A stretch of 64,000 bases of DNA from Ga0077536 sp943370145 (lineage in GTDB: Bacteria; Pseudomonadota; Gammaproteobacteria; Ga0077536). The DNA lies in the NCBI GenBank assembly GCA_943370145.1, contig CALRPY020000015.1, positions 14,303-78,302 of the forward strand. Reading direction: 5' to 3'. Each line of letters starts with the position of its first letter. The first letter of the stretch is position 1. The notes under the pieces are model-generated. The model searched no databases. It worked only from the letters and a program-made list of their open reading frames with translations, and was not told the DNA's origin. Shown piece after piece: positions 16,327 through 24,183 of this stretch. The position numbers were made by a program, and so were the translations under genes.

Positions 16327-16971
16327 TCACTCTGCGTCCGGTTGGGCCGCGGGTGCCGCCTGCCTGAACGCGTCGAGCGCGGCGCAGGCGGAATCCACCG
16401 CCAGCAGGGCGGGAAAACGGGACAGCTCGACACCGAAGCGTCGGGCGTTGTAGAGCTGGGGCACGAGGCAGATGTCAGCAAGCGTCGGCGCGTCGCCGAT
16501 GCAATAGGGCCCGCTGCGCCCGTCCCTCGCGAGCATCGTCTCCAGTGCGTGCAGGCCCGCCTCCACCCAGTGGCGATACCACGCAAGCTTCCGCGTCTCG
16601 TCGGCGCCCAGCGGGCCGGCCAGGTAGTTAAGCACCCGGAGGTTGTTCACCGGGTGGATGTCGCACGCGATCAGCAGCGCCATCTCCCGCGCGCGCGCGC
16701 GATCCCACGCGCACGCCGGCAGCAGCGGCGGCGACGGGCATGTTTCATCCAGCCATTCGACGATGGCGAGCGATTGGGTCAGGGCCCTGCCGTCTACCAC
16801 CAGCGTCGGCACGAGTTCCAGCGGATTCAGTGCCCGGTACTGGTCCGCGTGTTGCTCGCCGCCGCCGCGCACGAGGTGCACGGGAATGGAGTCGAAGGCC
16901 AGGCCCTTCAGCGCGAGCGCAATCCGCACGCGATAGGCGGCCGTGGACCGCCAGTAGCCGTACAGCTGCAT
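16327..16971 (-). CDS. maiA: Maleylacetoacetate isomerase (zeta-class GST)
   Basis: A 214-residue glutathione-S-transferase-fold enzyme that isomerises maleylacetoacetate to fumarylacetoacetate using glutathione. The zeta-class signature is YWRSTAAYRVRIALALKG at residues 6-23, with the catalytic Ser/Thr pair in RST. Further family marks are NPLELVPTLVVDG, the SLAIVEWLDE helix and, in the C-terminal domain, CDIHPVNNLRVLNYL and DAPTLADICLVPQLYNARRFG. It starts 6 bp after the fumarylacetoacetase stop and ends 1 nt before the FAD hydroxylase ATG, so the three form a tight operon. Reaction and placement agree. Confidence 0.93.
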   Translation of the reverse strand: MQLYGYWRSTAAYRVRIALALKGLAFDSIPVHLVRGGGEQHADQYRALNPLELVPTLVVDGRALTQSLAIVEWLDETCPSPPLLPACAWDRARAREMALLIACDIHPVNNLRVLNYLAGPLGADETRKLAWYRHWVEAGLHALETMLARDGRSGPYCIGDAPTLADICLVPQLYNARRFGVELSRFPALLAVDSACAALDAFRQAAPAAQPDAE

Positions 16972-16977
16972 TGCCGT

Positions 16978-17964
16978 TCAGCGCCGGTACTGCTCGACGC
17001 GTTGCTCGATGGCGCCGAAGATGCTGCGTCCCGCGGTGTCGAGCATCTCGATGCGCACGGTGTCGCCGAACCTGAGGAAAGGCGTCGTGGCGGCGCCCTC
17101 GGCGATGGTCTCGAGCATGCGGCGTTCCGCGATACAGCAGGAGCCGCGGGAACGGTCGTAGTTCGAAATCGTCCCCGAGCCGACGATGGCGCCGGCGCCG
17201 AGGCGGCGCGTGCGTGTCACGTGGGCGATCAGGTCGTGGAAGCTGAACGTCATGTCCACGCCGCATTCCGGCTCGCCGAATCGCTCGCCGTTGATTGCCG
17301 TGTGCAGCGGCAGATGCAGCTTGCCGTCGCGCCAATGCGTTCCGAGTTCGTCGGGCGTCACGGCGACCGGCGAGAAGGCGGTCGCGGGTTTCGACTGGTA
17401 GAAGCCGAAGCCCTTCGCGAGTTCACCGGGAATGAGGTTGCGCAGCGAGACGTCGTTGACGAGCATCAGCAGCTTGACGTGCGGCGCCGCCGCCGCAGCC
17501 GCGGTGCCTATCGGAACGTCGTCGGTGATCACGGCGACCTCTGCCTCGAGATCGATGCCGTGCGCCTCGTCGACCGCGACGATCGGCGCGCGTGGACCGA
17601 CCAGATCGTCGGAGCCGCCCTGGTAGACGAGCGGCTCGTGCCAGAAGCTTGCGGGCATTTCCGCGCCGCGCGCCTTGCGCACCAGTTCGACGTGGTTCAC
17701 ATATGCGCTGCCGTCCACCCAGTGGTAGGCGCGGGGAAGCGGCGCCGCGCAGGCCTGCGGATCGAAGGCGAAGCAGTGCGGGATGTGACCCGCCTCCAGT
17801 TCGGACGCGCAGGCGGCGAGGCGCGGCGCGATTACCGCCCAGTCATCGAGTGCGGATTGCAACGTGGACGCGATGGTCGGCACGCGTACCGCGCGCGTCA
17901 GGTCGCGGGTGACGACGACCAGCGCGCCGTCACGGCCGCCCTCGTTGAGAGTCGCGAGTTTCAC
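16978..17964 (-). CDS. fahA: Fumarylacetoacetase (bacterial FAH-family, 328 aa)
   Basis: It splits fumarylacetoacetate to fumarate and acetoacetate, the last step of homogentisate degradation. The protein begins VKLATLNEGGRDGALVVVTR and includes YVNHVELVRKARGAEMP, the metal-binding IDLEAEVAVITDDVP (Glu pair), MLVNDVSLRNLIPGELAKGF, and ARTRR-like TRTRRLGAGAIVGSGTISN followed by RGSCCIAERR. Length is typical of the short bacterial form. I chose the GTG at 17964: the upstream extension would read through the operator, and AAGGGA lies about 12 nt before the GTG. It is divergent from hmgA and heads a leftward operon with maiA, an FAD hydroxylase, an MBL protein and DUF2783. Confidence 0.92.
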   Translation of the reverse strand: MKLATLNEGGRDGALVVVTRDLTRAVRVPTIASTLQSALDDWAVIAPRLAACASELEAGHIPHCFAFDPQACAAPLPRAYHWVDGSAYVNHVELVRKARGAEMPASFWHEPLVYQGGSDDLVGPRAPIVAVDEAHGIDLEAEVAVITDDVPIGTAAAAAAPHVKLLMLVNDVSLRNLIPGELAKGFGFYQSKPATAFSPVAVTPDELGTHWRDGKLHLPLHTAINGERFGEPECGVDMTFSFHDLIAHVTRTRRLGAGAIVGSGTISNYDRSRGSCCIAERRMLETIAEGAATTPFLRFGDTVRIEMLDTAGRSIFGAIEQRVEQYRR

Positions 17965-17986
17965 GTCGGAGCAGCTTCCCTTGTGA

Positions 17987-18006
17987 ATAGTTGCAAGTGA
18001 AACTAT
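17987..18006. promoter_or_regulatory. Palindromic operator between fahA and hmgA
   Basis: ATAGTT-8 nt-AACTAT, an exact 6-bp inverted repeat in the 79-bp divergent promoter of the two homogentisate operons, 37 nt before the hmgA GTG and 22 nt before the fahA GTG. Its form suits a MarR dimer. The MarR-family gene coupled to hmgA is the obvious candidate regulator, which would control both operons at one site. Confidence 0.6.
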
Positions 18007-18043
18007 AGTCTTCGCAATGCCGAATGCAACAGGAAGACACGCG

Positions 18044-19378
18044 GTGAACGATTCCACGCCCGCGCGCGGCGCCCCGCCCGACTCGGCTTTCCTGGAGCCC
18101 GCCTATTCCGCCGGCTTCCACAACGAACACGCCAGCGAGGCCCTGGTGGGCGCGCTGCCGATGGGTCAGTTCTCGCCGCAACAGCCGCCTTACGGGCTGT
18201 ATGCGGAAAAATTCAGCGCCACGGCGTTCACCGTCGCGCGGCGCGAGAACCGCCGCACCTGGCTCTATCGCATCCGGCCTTCGGTCGGCCACGGCCGGCA
18301 CACGCCCTACGCGCAGGCGCGCTGGCTGACCGCGCCGCTGGACGTGGCCGCCTGCTCCCCGGATCCGCTGCGCTGGAGCCCGTGGCCGCTGCCCGACGCG
18401 CGAGTCGACTTCATCGACGGCATGCACACGATCGCCGCCAACGGGGATGCCGGCATGCAGGCCGGCATCGGGGTGCACGTCTTTGCCGCGACCACCGACA
18501 TGAGCGGTCGCTACTGCGTCAATCACGACGGCGAACTGCTGCTCGTGCCGCAGCAGGGCCGCCTCATCATCGACACCGAATGCGGGCGGCTGTGCGTGGC
18601 GCCCGGCGAAATCGCCCTGCTTCCGCGCGGGATGAAGTTCCGCGTGACGCTGCCGGACGGCAGCGCGCGCGGTTATGCGTGCGAGAACTATGGCGCCGCG
18701 CTGCGGCTTGCGGAGCGCGGCCCGGTGGGATCCGACGGTTACGCGAACGATCGCGACTTCCTCGCGCCCTGCGCGCGCTTCGAGGACCTGGCTGGCGATT
18801 TCGAGTTGATCACGAAGGCCGGCGGCAGGCTGTGGCGTTGCACGCTGACGCATTCGCCATTCGACGTCGTCGCGTGGATCGGCACGGCGGTGCCGCTCAA
18901 ATATGACCTGCTGCGTTTCAACACGATGAACACGGTCAGCTATGACCATCCGGACCCGTCGATCTTCACGGTCCTGACCGCGCCATCCGACACCCCGGGC
19001 GTCGCCAACCTCGATTTCGTGATCTTTCCGCCGCGCTGGATGGTCGCCGAACACACCTTCCGTCCACCGTGGTTCCATCGCAACGTGATGAGCGAATTCA
19101 TGGGCCTCGTGCATGGCAGCTATGACGCAAAGGAGGGCGGTTTCGAACCCGGCGGGGCGAGCCTGCATAACTGCATGGTGCCGCATGGACCTGATGCGGC
19201 CGCCCACGCGAAGGCCAGCAACGCCGATCTCGCGCCGGAGCGCTACGCGGCGACACTCGCGTTCATGTTCGAATCCCGTTATCCGCTCCGGCCGAGCGCG
19301 TTCGCGCTCACCTGCCCCGAACTGCAGGACGACTACGCGCGTTGCTGGGACGGGCTGGGCAGCCATTTCACCGGATGA
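18044..19378 (+). CDS. hmgA: Homogentisate 1,2-dioxygenase
   Basis: A 444-residue Fe(II) ring-cleaving dioxygenase that turns homogentisate into maleylacetoacetate. The N-terminus reads YSAGFHNEHASEAL then PYGLYAEKFSATAFT. The iron ligands are visible in order: His345 (PPWFHRNVMSEF), Glu351 in the same segment and His381 (NCMVPHGPD), with the same 6- and 30-residue spacing as human H335/E341/H371. I prefer GTG 18044 because AGGAAG lies 7 nt upstream and it clears the operator; an in-frame ATG at 18017 starts only 11 nt after that site. The next gene, a MarR regulator, overlaps the stop by 4 nt. Confidence 0.96.
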   Translation: MNDSTPARGAPPDSAFLEPAYSAGFHNEHASEALVGALPMGQFSPQQPPYGLYAEKFSATAFTVARRENRRTWLYRIRPSVGHGRHTPYAQARWLTAPLDVAACSPDPLRWSPWPLPDARVDFIDGMHTIAANGDAGMQAGIGVHVFAATTDMSGRYCVNHDGELLLVPQQGRLIIDTECGRLCVAPGEIALLPRGMKFRVTLPDGSARGYACENYGAALRLAERGPVGSDGYANDRDFLAPCARFEDLAGDFELITKAGGRLWRCTLTHSPFDVVAWIGTAVPLKYDLLRFNTMNTVSYDHPDPSIFTVLTAPSDTPGVANLDFVIFPPRWMVAEHTFRPPWFHRNVMSEFMGLVHGSYDAKEGGFEPGGASLHNCMVPHGPDAAAHAKASNADLAPERYAATLAFMFESRYPLRPSAFALTCPELQDDYARCWDGLGSHFTG

Positions 19379-19848
19379 GCGCGGACGCCACCCGGGCCGC
19401 ACCGGCGCCCGCGCTCGAACTCGGCGCCTTCCTGCCGTACCGCCTGTCGGTGCTGGCCAACCGGGTCAGCCGGGAGCTGGCGGCGCTGTACGGTGAACGT
19501 TTCGGCATCTCAATCCCGGAGTGGCGGGTGATCGCGGTGCTCGGACAGCACACGGACGTGTCCGCCGATTTCGTCTGCGCCAAGACCGACATGGATCGGG
19601 TGACGGTCAGCCGCGCCGTCGCGCGCCTGCTGGCGAAAAAGCTCATCCTGCGCCGCGCACTGGCCTCGGATCGTCGCTGCTCGGTGCTCAAGCTGAGCGC
19701 GGCGGGGCAGCGCGCCTATGACCAGATAGTGCCGTTGGCGCGGGCCTACGAGCGCGATCTGCTGTCCACCCTGAGCGGCGAGGAGCGCGCCGCGCTGGAA
19801 CACGCGCTGCGCGCGCTGGAATCGAGGCTCGCCGACCCACGGCGCTGA
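19375..19848 (+). CDS. MarR-family transcriptional regulator of the homogentisate cluster
   Basis: A 157-residue winged-helix repressor. It shows FLPYRLSVLANRVSRELAAL (dimer helix), ISIPEWRVIAVLGQHTDV, the recognition helix DRVTVSRAVARLLAKKLI and the wing RRALASDRRCSVLKLSAAG, which is the DxRxxxLxLT-like MarR wing. Its ATG overlaps the hmgA stop (ATGA), so it is cotranscribed with the pathway. It probably binds the ATAGTT/AACTAT palindrome at 17987-18006 and is relieved by a pathway aromatic. Ligand and direct binding are inferred from position only. Confidence 0.88.
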   Translation: MSADATRAAPAPALELGAFLPYRLSVLANRVSRELAALYGERFGISIPEWRVIAVLGQHTDVSADFVCAKTDMDRVTVSRAVARLLAKKLILRRALASDRRCSVLKLSAAGQRAYDQIVPLARAYERDLLSTLSGEERAALEHALRALESRLADPRR

Positions 19849-19908
19849 ATAATTCGACCGGCCGCGCGAAGCGCCCCCGGGGCCCTTCGCGCGGCGTCGG
19901 ATCACTTC

Positions 19909-20769
19909 TTACAGCGCATTCAGCGGGATCTTGAGGTAGCGCACGCCATTGGTGTCGGCTGGCGGGAAGTCTCCCGCGCGCACGTTCATCTGGATCGCCG
20001 GCAGGATCAGCACCGGCATCTCCAGCGTGCTGTCGCGCGCGGAGCGCATCTGGACGAAGGCCTCCTCCGACACGCCGTCGTGGACGTGGATGTTGGATTC
20101 GCGCTCTTCGGCAACGCTCGTCTCCCAGCGCAGTTCACGGCCCGCCGGCGGATAGTCGTGGCACACGAAGATGCGGGTGGCTGGCGGAAAGTCGAGCAGG
20201 CGCCGCATCGACCTGTACAGCGTACGGGCATCGCCACCCGGGAAGTCGCAGCGCGCCGTGCCCACATCCGGCATGAACATCGTGTCGCCGACGAAGAGCG
20301 CGTCCCCGATGTGGTAGGCGGCGCAGGCGGGCGTGTGGCCGGGCACGAACAGCACTTCGCTGGTCAACTGCCCGATGCTGAAGCGCTCTCCTTCGCGGAA
20401 GAGGTGGTCGAACTGGCTGCCGTCGGTAGCGAACGCCGGCTCGAGGTTGAACACCTTCTTGAAGGTTTCCTGGACGAGCGTGATGCGCTCCCCGATGCCG
20501 ATCTTGCCGCCAAGGTGCTGGCGCAGGTATTGCGACGCGGAAACGTGATCCGCGTGGGCGTGGGTCTCGAGGATCCAGTCGACCTTCAGCTTTTCGGCCT
20601 TGACGAATTCGATGACCTGGTCGGCCGAGGTGGTCTTCGTGCGGCCCGACTTCGGATCGTAGTCGAGCACGGAGTCGATGACCGCGGCGGTGCCGCCCGG
20701 CACGTCATACACGACATAGGTCAGGGTCCAGGTCGCCTTGTCGAAAAATGCCTTAACTTGCGGATTCAT
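19909..20769 (-). CDS. Persulfide dioxygenase-like MBL hydrolase (Blh/PDO type)
   Basis: A 286-residue MBL-fold non-heme iron enzyme of the ETHE1/Blh class, which oxidises glutathione persulfide to sulfite. The metal motif THAHADH (H70, H72, D74, H75), H145 in VPGHTPACAAYH and D162 in FVGDTMFMPDVGTARCDFPGG are all intact; the last stretch is diagnostic for PDO/Blh. I chose the ATG at 20769 because GAGGAG lies 6-7 nt upstream; an ATG seven codons earlier lacks one. It is divergent from a BigR-like repressor gene with a shared AT-rich operator, the classic bigR/blh arrangement, so sulfide or persulfide should induce it. Confidence 0.92.
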   Translation of the reverse strand: MNPQVKAFFDKATWTLTYVVYDVPGGTAAVIDSVLDYDPKSGRTKTTSADQVIEFVKAEKLKVDWILETHAHADHVSASQYLRQHLGGKIGIGERITLVQETFKKVFNLEPAFATDGSQFDHLFREGERFSIGQLTSEVLFVPGHTPACAAYHIGDALFVGDTMFMPDVGTARCDFPGGDARTLYRSMRRLLDFPPATRIFVCHDYPPAGRELRWETSVAEERESNIHVHDGVSEEAFVQMRSARDSTLEMPVLILPAIQMNVRAGDFPPADTNGVRYLKIPLNAL

Positions 20770-20806
20770 CGCGCGCTCCTCTGTTGTCATTTCAGTTCAG
20801 GATACT

Positions 20807-20830
20807 ATATTATATTTAAAAATATAATAT
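20807..20830. promoter_or_regulatory. AT-rich BigR-type operator
   Basis: A 24-bp near-perfect palindrome with arms ATATTATA and TATAATAT, in a window that is otherwise about two-thirds GC or more. It lies 38 nt before the persulfide dioxygenase ATG and 39 nt before the bigR ATG. BigR-family ArsR repressors are known to bind such AT-rich palindromes that overlap the promoter, so it is read as the shared control site. Confidence 0.8.
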
Positions 20831-20868
20831 GATCCTGATCATGAAGACCAACCGGGACTGAGCCGACG

Positions 20869-21183
20869 ATGGCCGACACCACATCACTGGACATCAGGAA
20901 GGTACGCCGCGCCGCCGCGGAAGCAACCGGCATGCTGCGGCTGCTGGCCAACGAGGACCGCCTGCTGCTGCTGTGCCAGCTGACGCAGGGCGAGCGCTGC
21001 GTCAGCGAACTGGAAGAGCTGCTCGAAATCCGGCAGCCGACGCTGTCGCAGCAACTGGGGGTGCTCCGCACCGAGGGCGTCGTCGCCACGCGGCGCGAAG
21101 GCAAGAACATCTATTACAGAATCGCGGACGAACGGGTGGAGCGACTGCTGGACCAGCTCTACCAGATGTTCTGCCGCAAATAA
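20869..21183 (+). CDS. bigR: ArsR-family persulfide-sensing repressor, BigR-like
   Basis: A 104-residue winged-helix protein with LLANEDRLLLLCQLTQGERC, recognition helix QPTLSQQLGVLRTEGVV, and wing TRREGKNIYYRI. Cysteines C36 and C102 are 66 residues apart, the same spacing as the redox pair of Xylella BigR (C42/C108, from memory), which forms a disulfide or tetrasulfide when persulfides are present and releases DNA. C44 is additional. It is the first gene of a sulfur operon whose next ATG follows 10 bp after its stop, and it is divergent from the persulfide dioxygenase across the palindrome at 20807-20830. Confidence 0.92.
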   Translation: MADTTSLDIRKVRRAAAEATGMLRLLANEDRLLLLCQLTQGERCVSELEELLEIRQPTLSQQLGVLRTEGVVATRREGKNIYYRIADERVERLLDQLYQMFCRK

Positions 21184-21193
21184 GGAGGAATCC

Positions 21194-21628
21194 ATGATTA
21201 TCGATTGGCAGAACTTCACGCCCTGGACCTCGCTCGCCGGCGGCGTCCTCATCGGGCTCGCGGCGGCGCTGTTCGTGCTGATGAACGGGCGCATCGCCGG
21301 CATCAGCGGCGTGCTGGGCGGGCTGCTGCAGCCCCGCGCCGGCGACATCACGTGGCGCCTCGCGTTCGTCGCCGGCATCCTGCTCGCGCCGACGCTGTAT
21401 GGCGTCATCACCGTGCTGCCGGCATCGACGATCGAGGCCGACTATCCGGTGCTCGTCGCGGCCGGGTTGCTGGTCGGTGTCGGTACGCGCTTCGGTTCCG
21501 GCTGCACCAGCGGCCACGGTGTATGCGGGCTGTCGCGGCTGTCGCCGCGCTCGCTCGTCGCGACCATGAGCTTCATGGCGGCCGGCTTCGCCACCGTCTT
21601 CGTCACCCGCCACCTGCTGGGCGCCTGA
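21194..21628 (+). CDS. YeeE/YedE family membrane protein, PmpA-like
   Basis: A 144-residue polytopic membrane protein with four hydrophobic segments (around residues 13-33, 54-75, 86-100 and 120-140). The conserved signature GVGTRFGSGCTSGHGVCG places cysteines at C104 and C111; this GSGCTSGHG motif marks thiosulfate or sulfur-compound transporters of the YeeE/YedE family. It pairs with the next gene as two half-length subunits, as in the PmpA/PmpB pairs linked to BigR-type regulators. A strong AAGGAGG site precedes the ATG. The likely role is movement of a reduced sulfur species across the inner membrane. Confidence 0.87.
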   Translation: MIIDWQNFTPWTSLAGGVLIGLAAALFVLMNGRIAGISGVLGGLLQPRAGDITWRLAFVAGILLAPTLYGVITVLPASTIEADYPVLVAAGLLVGVGTRFGSGCTSGHGVCGLSRLSPRSLVATMSFMAAGFATVFVTRHLLGA

Positions 21629-21638
21629 GGAGAATGAC

Positions 21639-22088
21639 ATGACCAATCTCGCTTCATTCGTCTGCGGACTCATCTTCGGCCTCGGCCTCATCCTGGCCGG
21701 CATGGCGAACCCGGCCAAGGTGTTGTCGTTTCTGGACCTGGCCGGCAACTGGGATCCCTCGCTCGCGCTGGTGATGGGCGGCGCAATCGCGGTCGCGACC
21801 GGCGCCTTCGCCATCGCCGGCAAGCGCGCGCGCTCCATCCTCGGCGCGCCGATGCAGTTGCCGACCGCCCGCGACATCGACAAGCGGCTCGTGCTCGGCA
21901 GCGTCGCCTTCGGCATGGGCTGGGGACTGGCCGGTTTCTGCCCGGGTCCGGCACTGGTCGCCCTTGGCGCCGGCATGCCGAAGGCAATCGTCTTTGTCGG
22001 TGCGATGCTAGTCGGTATGCTGGGCTACGAGCTGATCAATCGCGCGCTGGCCGACGCAGGCCCGCGCCCCCAACAGAGGACTCATTGA
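21639..22088 (+). CDS. YeeE/YedE family membrane protein, PmpB-like (DUF6691)
   Basis: A 149-residue membrane protein with hydrophobic segments near residues 4-24, 41-62, 84-101 and 105-130. It carries GLGLILAGMANPAKVLSFLD and GWGLAGFCPGPALVALG, with C101 as the conserved sulfur-handling cysteine. It is the partner half of the preceding protein. The ATG is 10 bp after the upstream stop with GGAG before it. Its stop codon overlaps the next ATG by one base (TGATG), showing tight coupling in the sulfide operon. Confidence 0.87.
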   Translation: MTNLASFVCGLIFGLGLILAGMANPAKVLSFLDLAGNWDPSLALVMGGAIAVATGAFAIAGKRARSILGAPMQLPTARDIDKRLVLGSVAFGMGWGLAGFCPGPALVALGAGMPKAIVFVGAMLVGMLGYELINRALADAGPRPQQRTH

Positions 22089-22429
22089 TGGATTTCCAGG
22101 CCCAGAGCATCAACGCCGACTTCTCGACCTGCCCGCAACTGCTGCCGGCACAGATGGCGGCGGTCGCCGCCGCCGGCTTCAGAAGCGTGATCAACAACCG
22201 GCCGGACCACGAAGGCGGCGCCGAGCAGCCGACCAGCGCGGACATCGAGCGGGCGGCCATCGCGGCTGGCCTCAGCTATGCGTACCTGCCGGTCGTGCCT
22301 GCCGACATCAAGCCCGATGAGGTTGCGAAGATGGCGGCGCTGGTCGATGAACTGCCGAAGCCGGTGCTCGCGTTCTGCCGCTCCGGCGCGCGCGCCGCGA
22401 AGCTCTACCAGCTCGCGACCGGAGTCTGA
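22088..22429 (+). CDS. TIGR01244 family sulfurtransferase / phosphatase-like protein
   Basis: A 113-residue protein of the beta-lactamase-hydrolase-like (Blh N-terminal, DUF442) family, with a dual-specificity-phosphatase-like fold. The N-terminus reads INADFSTCPQLLPAQMAAVA, then SVINNRPDHEG, and the catalytic-type loop is AFCRSGARAAKLY, with C97 in a CxxGxR P-loop. In Blh proteins this domain is fused to the persulfide dioxygenase; here it is separate but in the same regulon, and probably transfers or accepts persulfide sulfur. Its start overlaps the previous stop. Confidence 0.85.
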   Translation: MDFQAQSINADFSTCPQLLPAQMAAVAAAGFRSVINNRPDHEGGAEQPTSADIERAAIAAGLSYAYLPVVPADIKPDEVAKMAALVDELPKPVLAFCRSGARAAKLYQLATGV

Positions 22430-22446
22430 ACGGGGCCTCGTTCCAG

Positions 22447-24183
22447 ATGTCGCTCCCGTTTCGCGCGCGCTGGCTGGCAGGCTGGGCTGCGGACTACGGT
22501 CTTGCACAGGCAAGACAGGATCTCGTGGCGGGCCTCGTCGTCGTGGTGATGCTGGTGCCGCAGAGCCTGGCCTACGCGCTGATCGCCGGGCTGCCCGCCG
22601 AGGCGGGGCTCTACGCCAGCATGCTGCCGATCGTCGCGTACGCTGCCTTCGGCTCATCGCGCACGCTGGCGGTCGGGCCGGTCGCCGTCGTCTCGCTGAT
22701 GACCGCTTCGGCGCTTGCGCCGCTGGCGGCGGCCGGCAGCCCCGAATACACGGCGATGGCGTTGCAGCTCGCGGCGCTGGCGGGTGCGTTCCTCCTGCTG
22801 TTCGGCATCCTGCGCCTCGGCGTCGTCGCCAACCTGCTGAGCCACCCGGTGATCGCGGGTTTCGCCACGGGCTCTGCCATCCTCATCATCACTGGCCAGA
22901 TCAAATCCCTGCTGGGCATGCCCGGCAGCGGACATACCGCGCTCGAGCTTGCCGCATCGCTGCTGGCGCACGTCGCCGACGTCAATCGCGCGTCCCTGCT
23001 GCTCGGTGGAACGTCACTTGTGCTGCTGGTGCTCGCGCGACGCTATGCGACACCGGTTCTGCGGCGTCTCGGGGCCGGTGCCACCGCGGCGGAAATCGGC
23101 GCGCGGCTCGCGCCGGTCGTCATCGTCATCGCCGGCACCGTCGTGACGGCGGTCGCGTCGCTGGATACCCACCACGGCGTTGCCGTGGTGGGTGCGATAC
23201 CGGCCGGACTGCCGGCGCTGCACTGGGTGTTGCCGGACGCCACCGTCTTCAAGGCCCTGGCGCTGCCCGCCGCGGCCATCGCGCTCGTCGGTTTCGTCGA
23301 GAGCGTCTCGGTCGGCCAGTCGCTCGCGATGCGACGCCAGGAACGCATCGACGCGAATCGCGAACTGCTCGGCCTGGGCGCGGCGAACCTCGCGGCGGCC
23401 GCCGCCGGCGGACTGCCGGTGACGGGGGGCTTCTCGCGCACCGTGGTCAATCACGCGGCGGGCGCCCAGTCGCCGCTCGCGGGCGTGGTCGCCGCCCTGG
23501 CGATGCTGCTGGTCGTCACGACACTCAGCGGTGTCTTCGACAAACTGCCGATCTGCGTGCTCGCCGCGACGATCATCGTGCCGACGGCAAGCCTCGTCGA
23601 CGTGCGTGGCCTGCTGCGGACCTGGCGCTATGCGCGGGCTGACGGCCTCGCCTTCCTGTTGACGGCGGGCGGCGTGCTGATCGCCGGGGTCGAGGCGGGC
23701 ATTGCGCTCGGCATCCTGCTGTCCCTGCTCGCGATCCTGTGGCAGGCCAGTCGTCCGCATATCGCGGTCATCGGGCGCGTGCCGGGCACCGAGCAGTTCC
23801 GCAACGTGAATCGCGTGGCGGTCGAAACACACCCCGAACTGCTGGCGCTGCGCGTCGACGAAAACCTGTTCTTCGGCAATGTGCCCGCCGTCGAGGTCGA
23901 ACTGCAGCGGGCGCTCGCCGCGCAGCCGACGACGCGCCACGTGCTGTTCGTCATGACCTCGGTCAGTTCGATCGACATGACGGCGCTGGAACGTCTCGTG
24001 GAACTGAATCACACGCTGGGCGCCCGCGGCATCAAGCTGCACTTCGCCGATTTCAAGGGGCCCGTGTCGGACCAGCTCCGGCATTCGGAATTGCTCGACA
24101 GCCTTTCCGGCCGGGTTTTCCGCTTCACGCATGAGGCCTTCGACGCACTGGCGACACCCGCGGTGCGAAGTCCGCAGGCATGA
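22447..24183 (+). CDS. SulP family anion permease with STAS domain
   Basis: A 578-residue inner-membrane transporter of the SLC26/SulP family. The sulfate-transporter signature is at residues 29-50 (VVVVMLVPQSLAYALIAGLP), followed by LYASMLPIVAYAAFGSSRTL and GPVAVVSLMT. About a dozen hydrophobic segments run to residue 430, and a C-terminal STAS domain follows (LLALRVDENLFFGNV; TSVSSIDMTALERLVELNHTL). In this sulfide operon it may export the sulfite or sulfate made by persulfide oxidation, or import sulfate; direction is not determinable. It lies 17 bp after the sulfurtransferase gene, and its stop overlaps the SDR start (ATGA). Confidence 0.9.
   Translation: MSLPFRARWLAGWAADYGLAQARQDLVAGLVVVVMLVPQSLAYALIAGLPAEAGLYASMLPIVAYAAFGSSRTLAVGPVAVVSLMTASALAPLAAAGSPEYTAMALQLAALAGAFLLLFGILRLGVVANLLSHPVIAGFATGSAILIITGQIKSLLGMPGSGHTALELAASLLAHVADVNRASLLLGGTSLVLLVLARRYATPVLRRLGAGATAAEIGARLAPVVIVIAGTVVTAVASLDTHHGVAVVGAIPAGLPALHWVLPDATVFKALALPAAAIALVGFVESVSVGQSLAMRRQERIDANRELLGLGAANLAAAAAGGLPVTGGFSRTVVNHAAGAQSPLAGVVAALAMLLVVTTLSGVFDKLPICVLAATIIVPTASLVDVRGLLRTWRYARADGLAFLLTAGGVLIAGVEAGIALGILLSLLAILWQASRPHIAVIGRVPGTEQFRNVNRVAVETHPELLALRVDENLFFGNVPAVEVELQRALAAQPTTRHVLFVMTSVSSIDMTALERLVELNHTLGARGIKLHFADFKGPVSDQLRHSELLDSLSGRVFRFTHEAFDALATPAVRSPQA

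Noticed and set aside
14616..18000. Two plus-strand open frames over the homogentisate operon
   Set aside because: They run opposite to coupled genes with strong motifs, and their sequences are biased without a recognisable fold.
18017..18043. ATG start of hmgA at 18017
   Set aside because: It begins 11 nt after the operator and lacks a ribosome site, whereas GTG 18044 has AGGAAG 7 nt upstream; kept only as an alternative.
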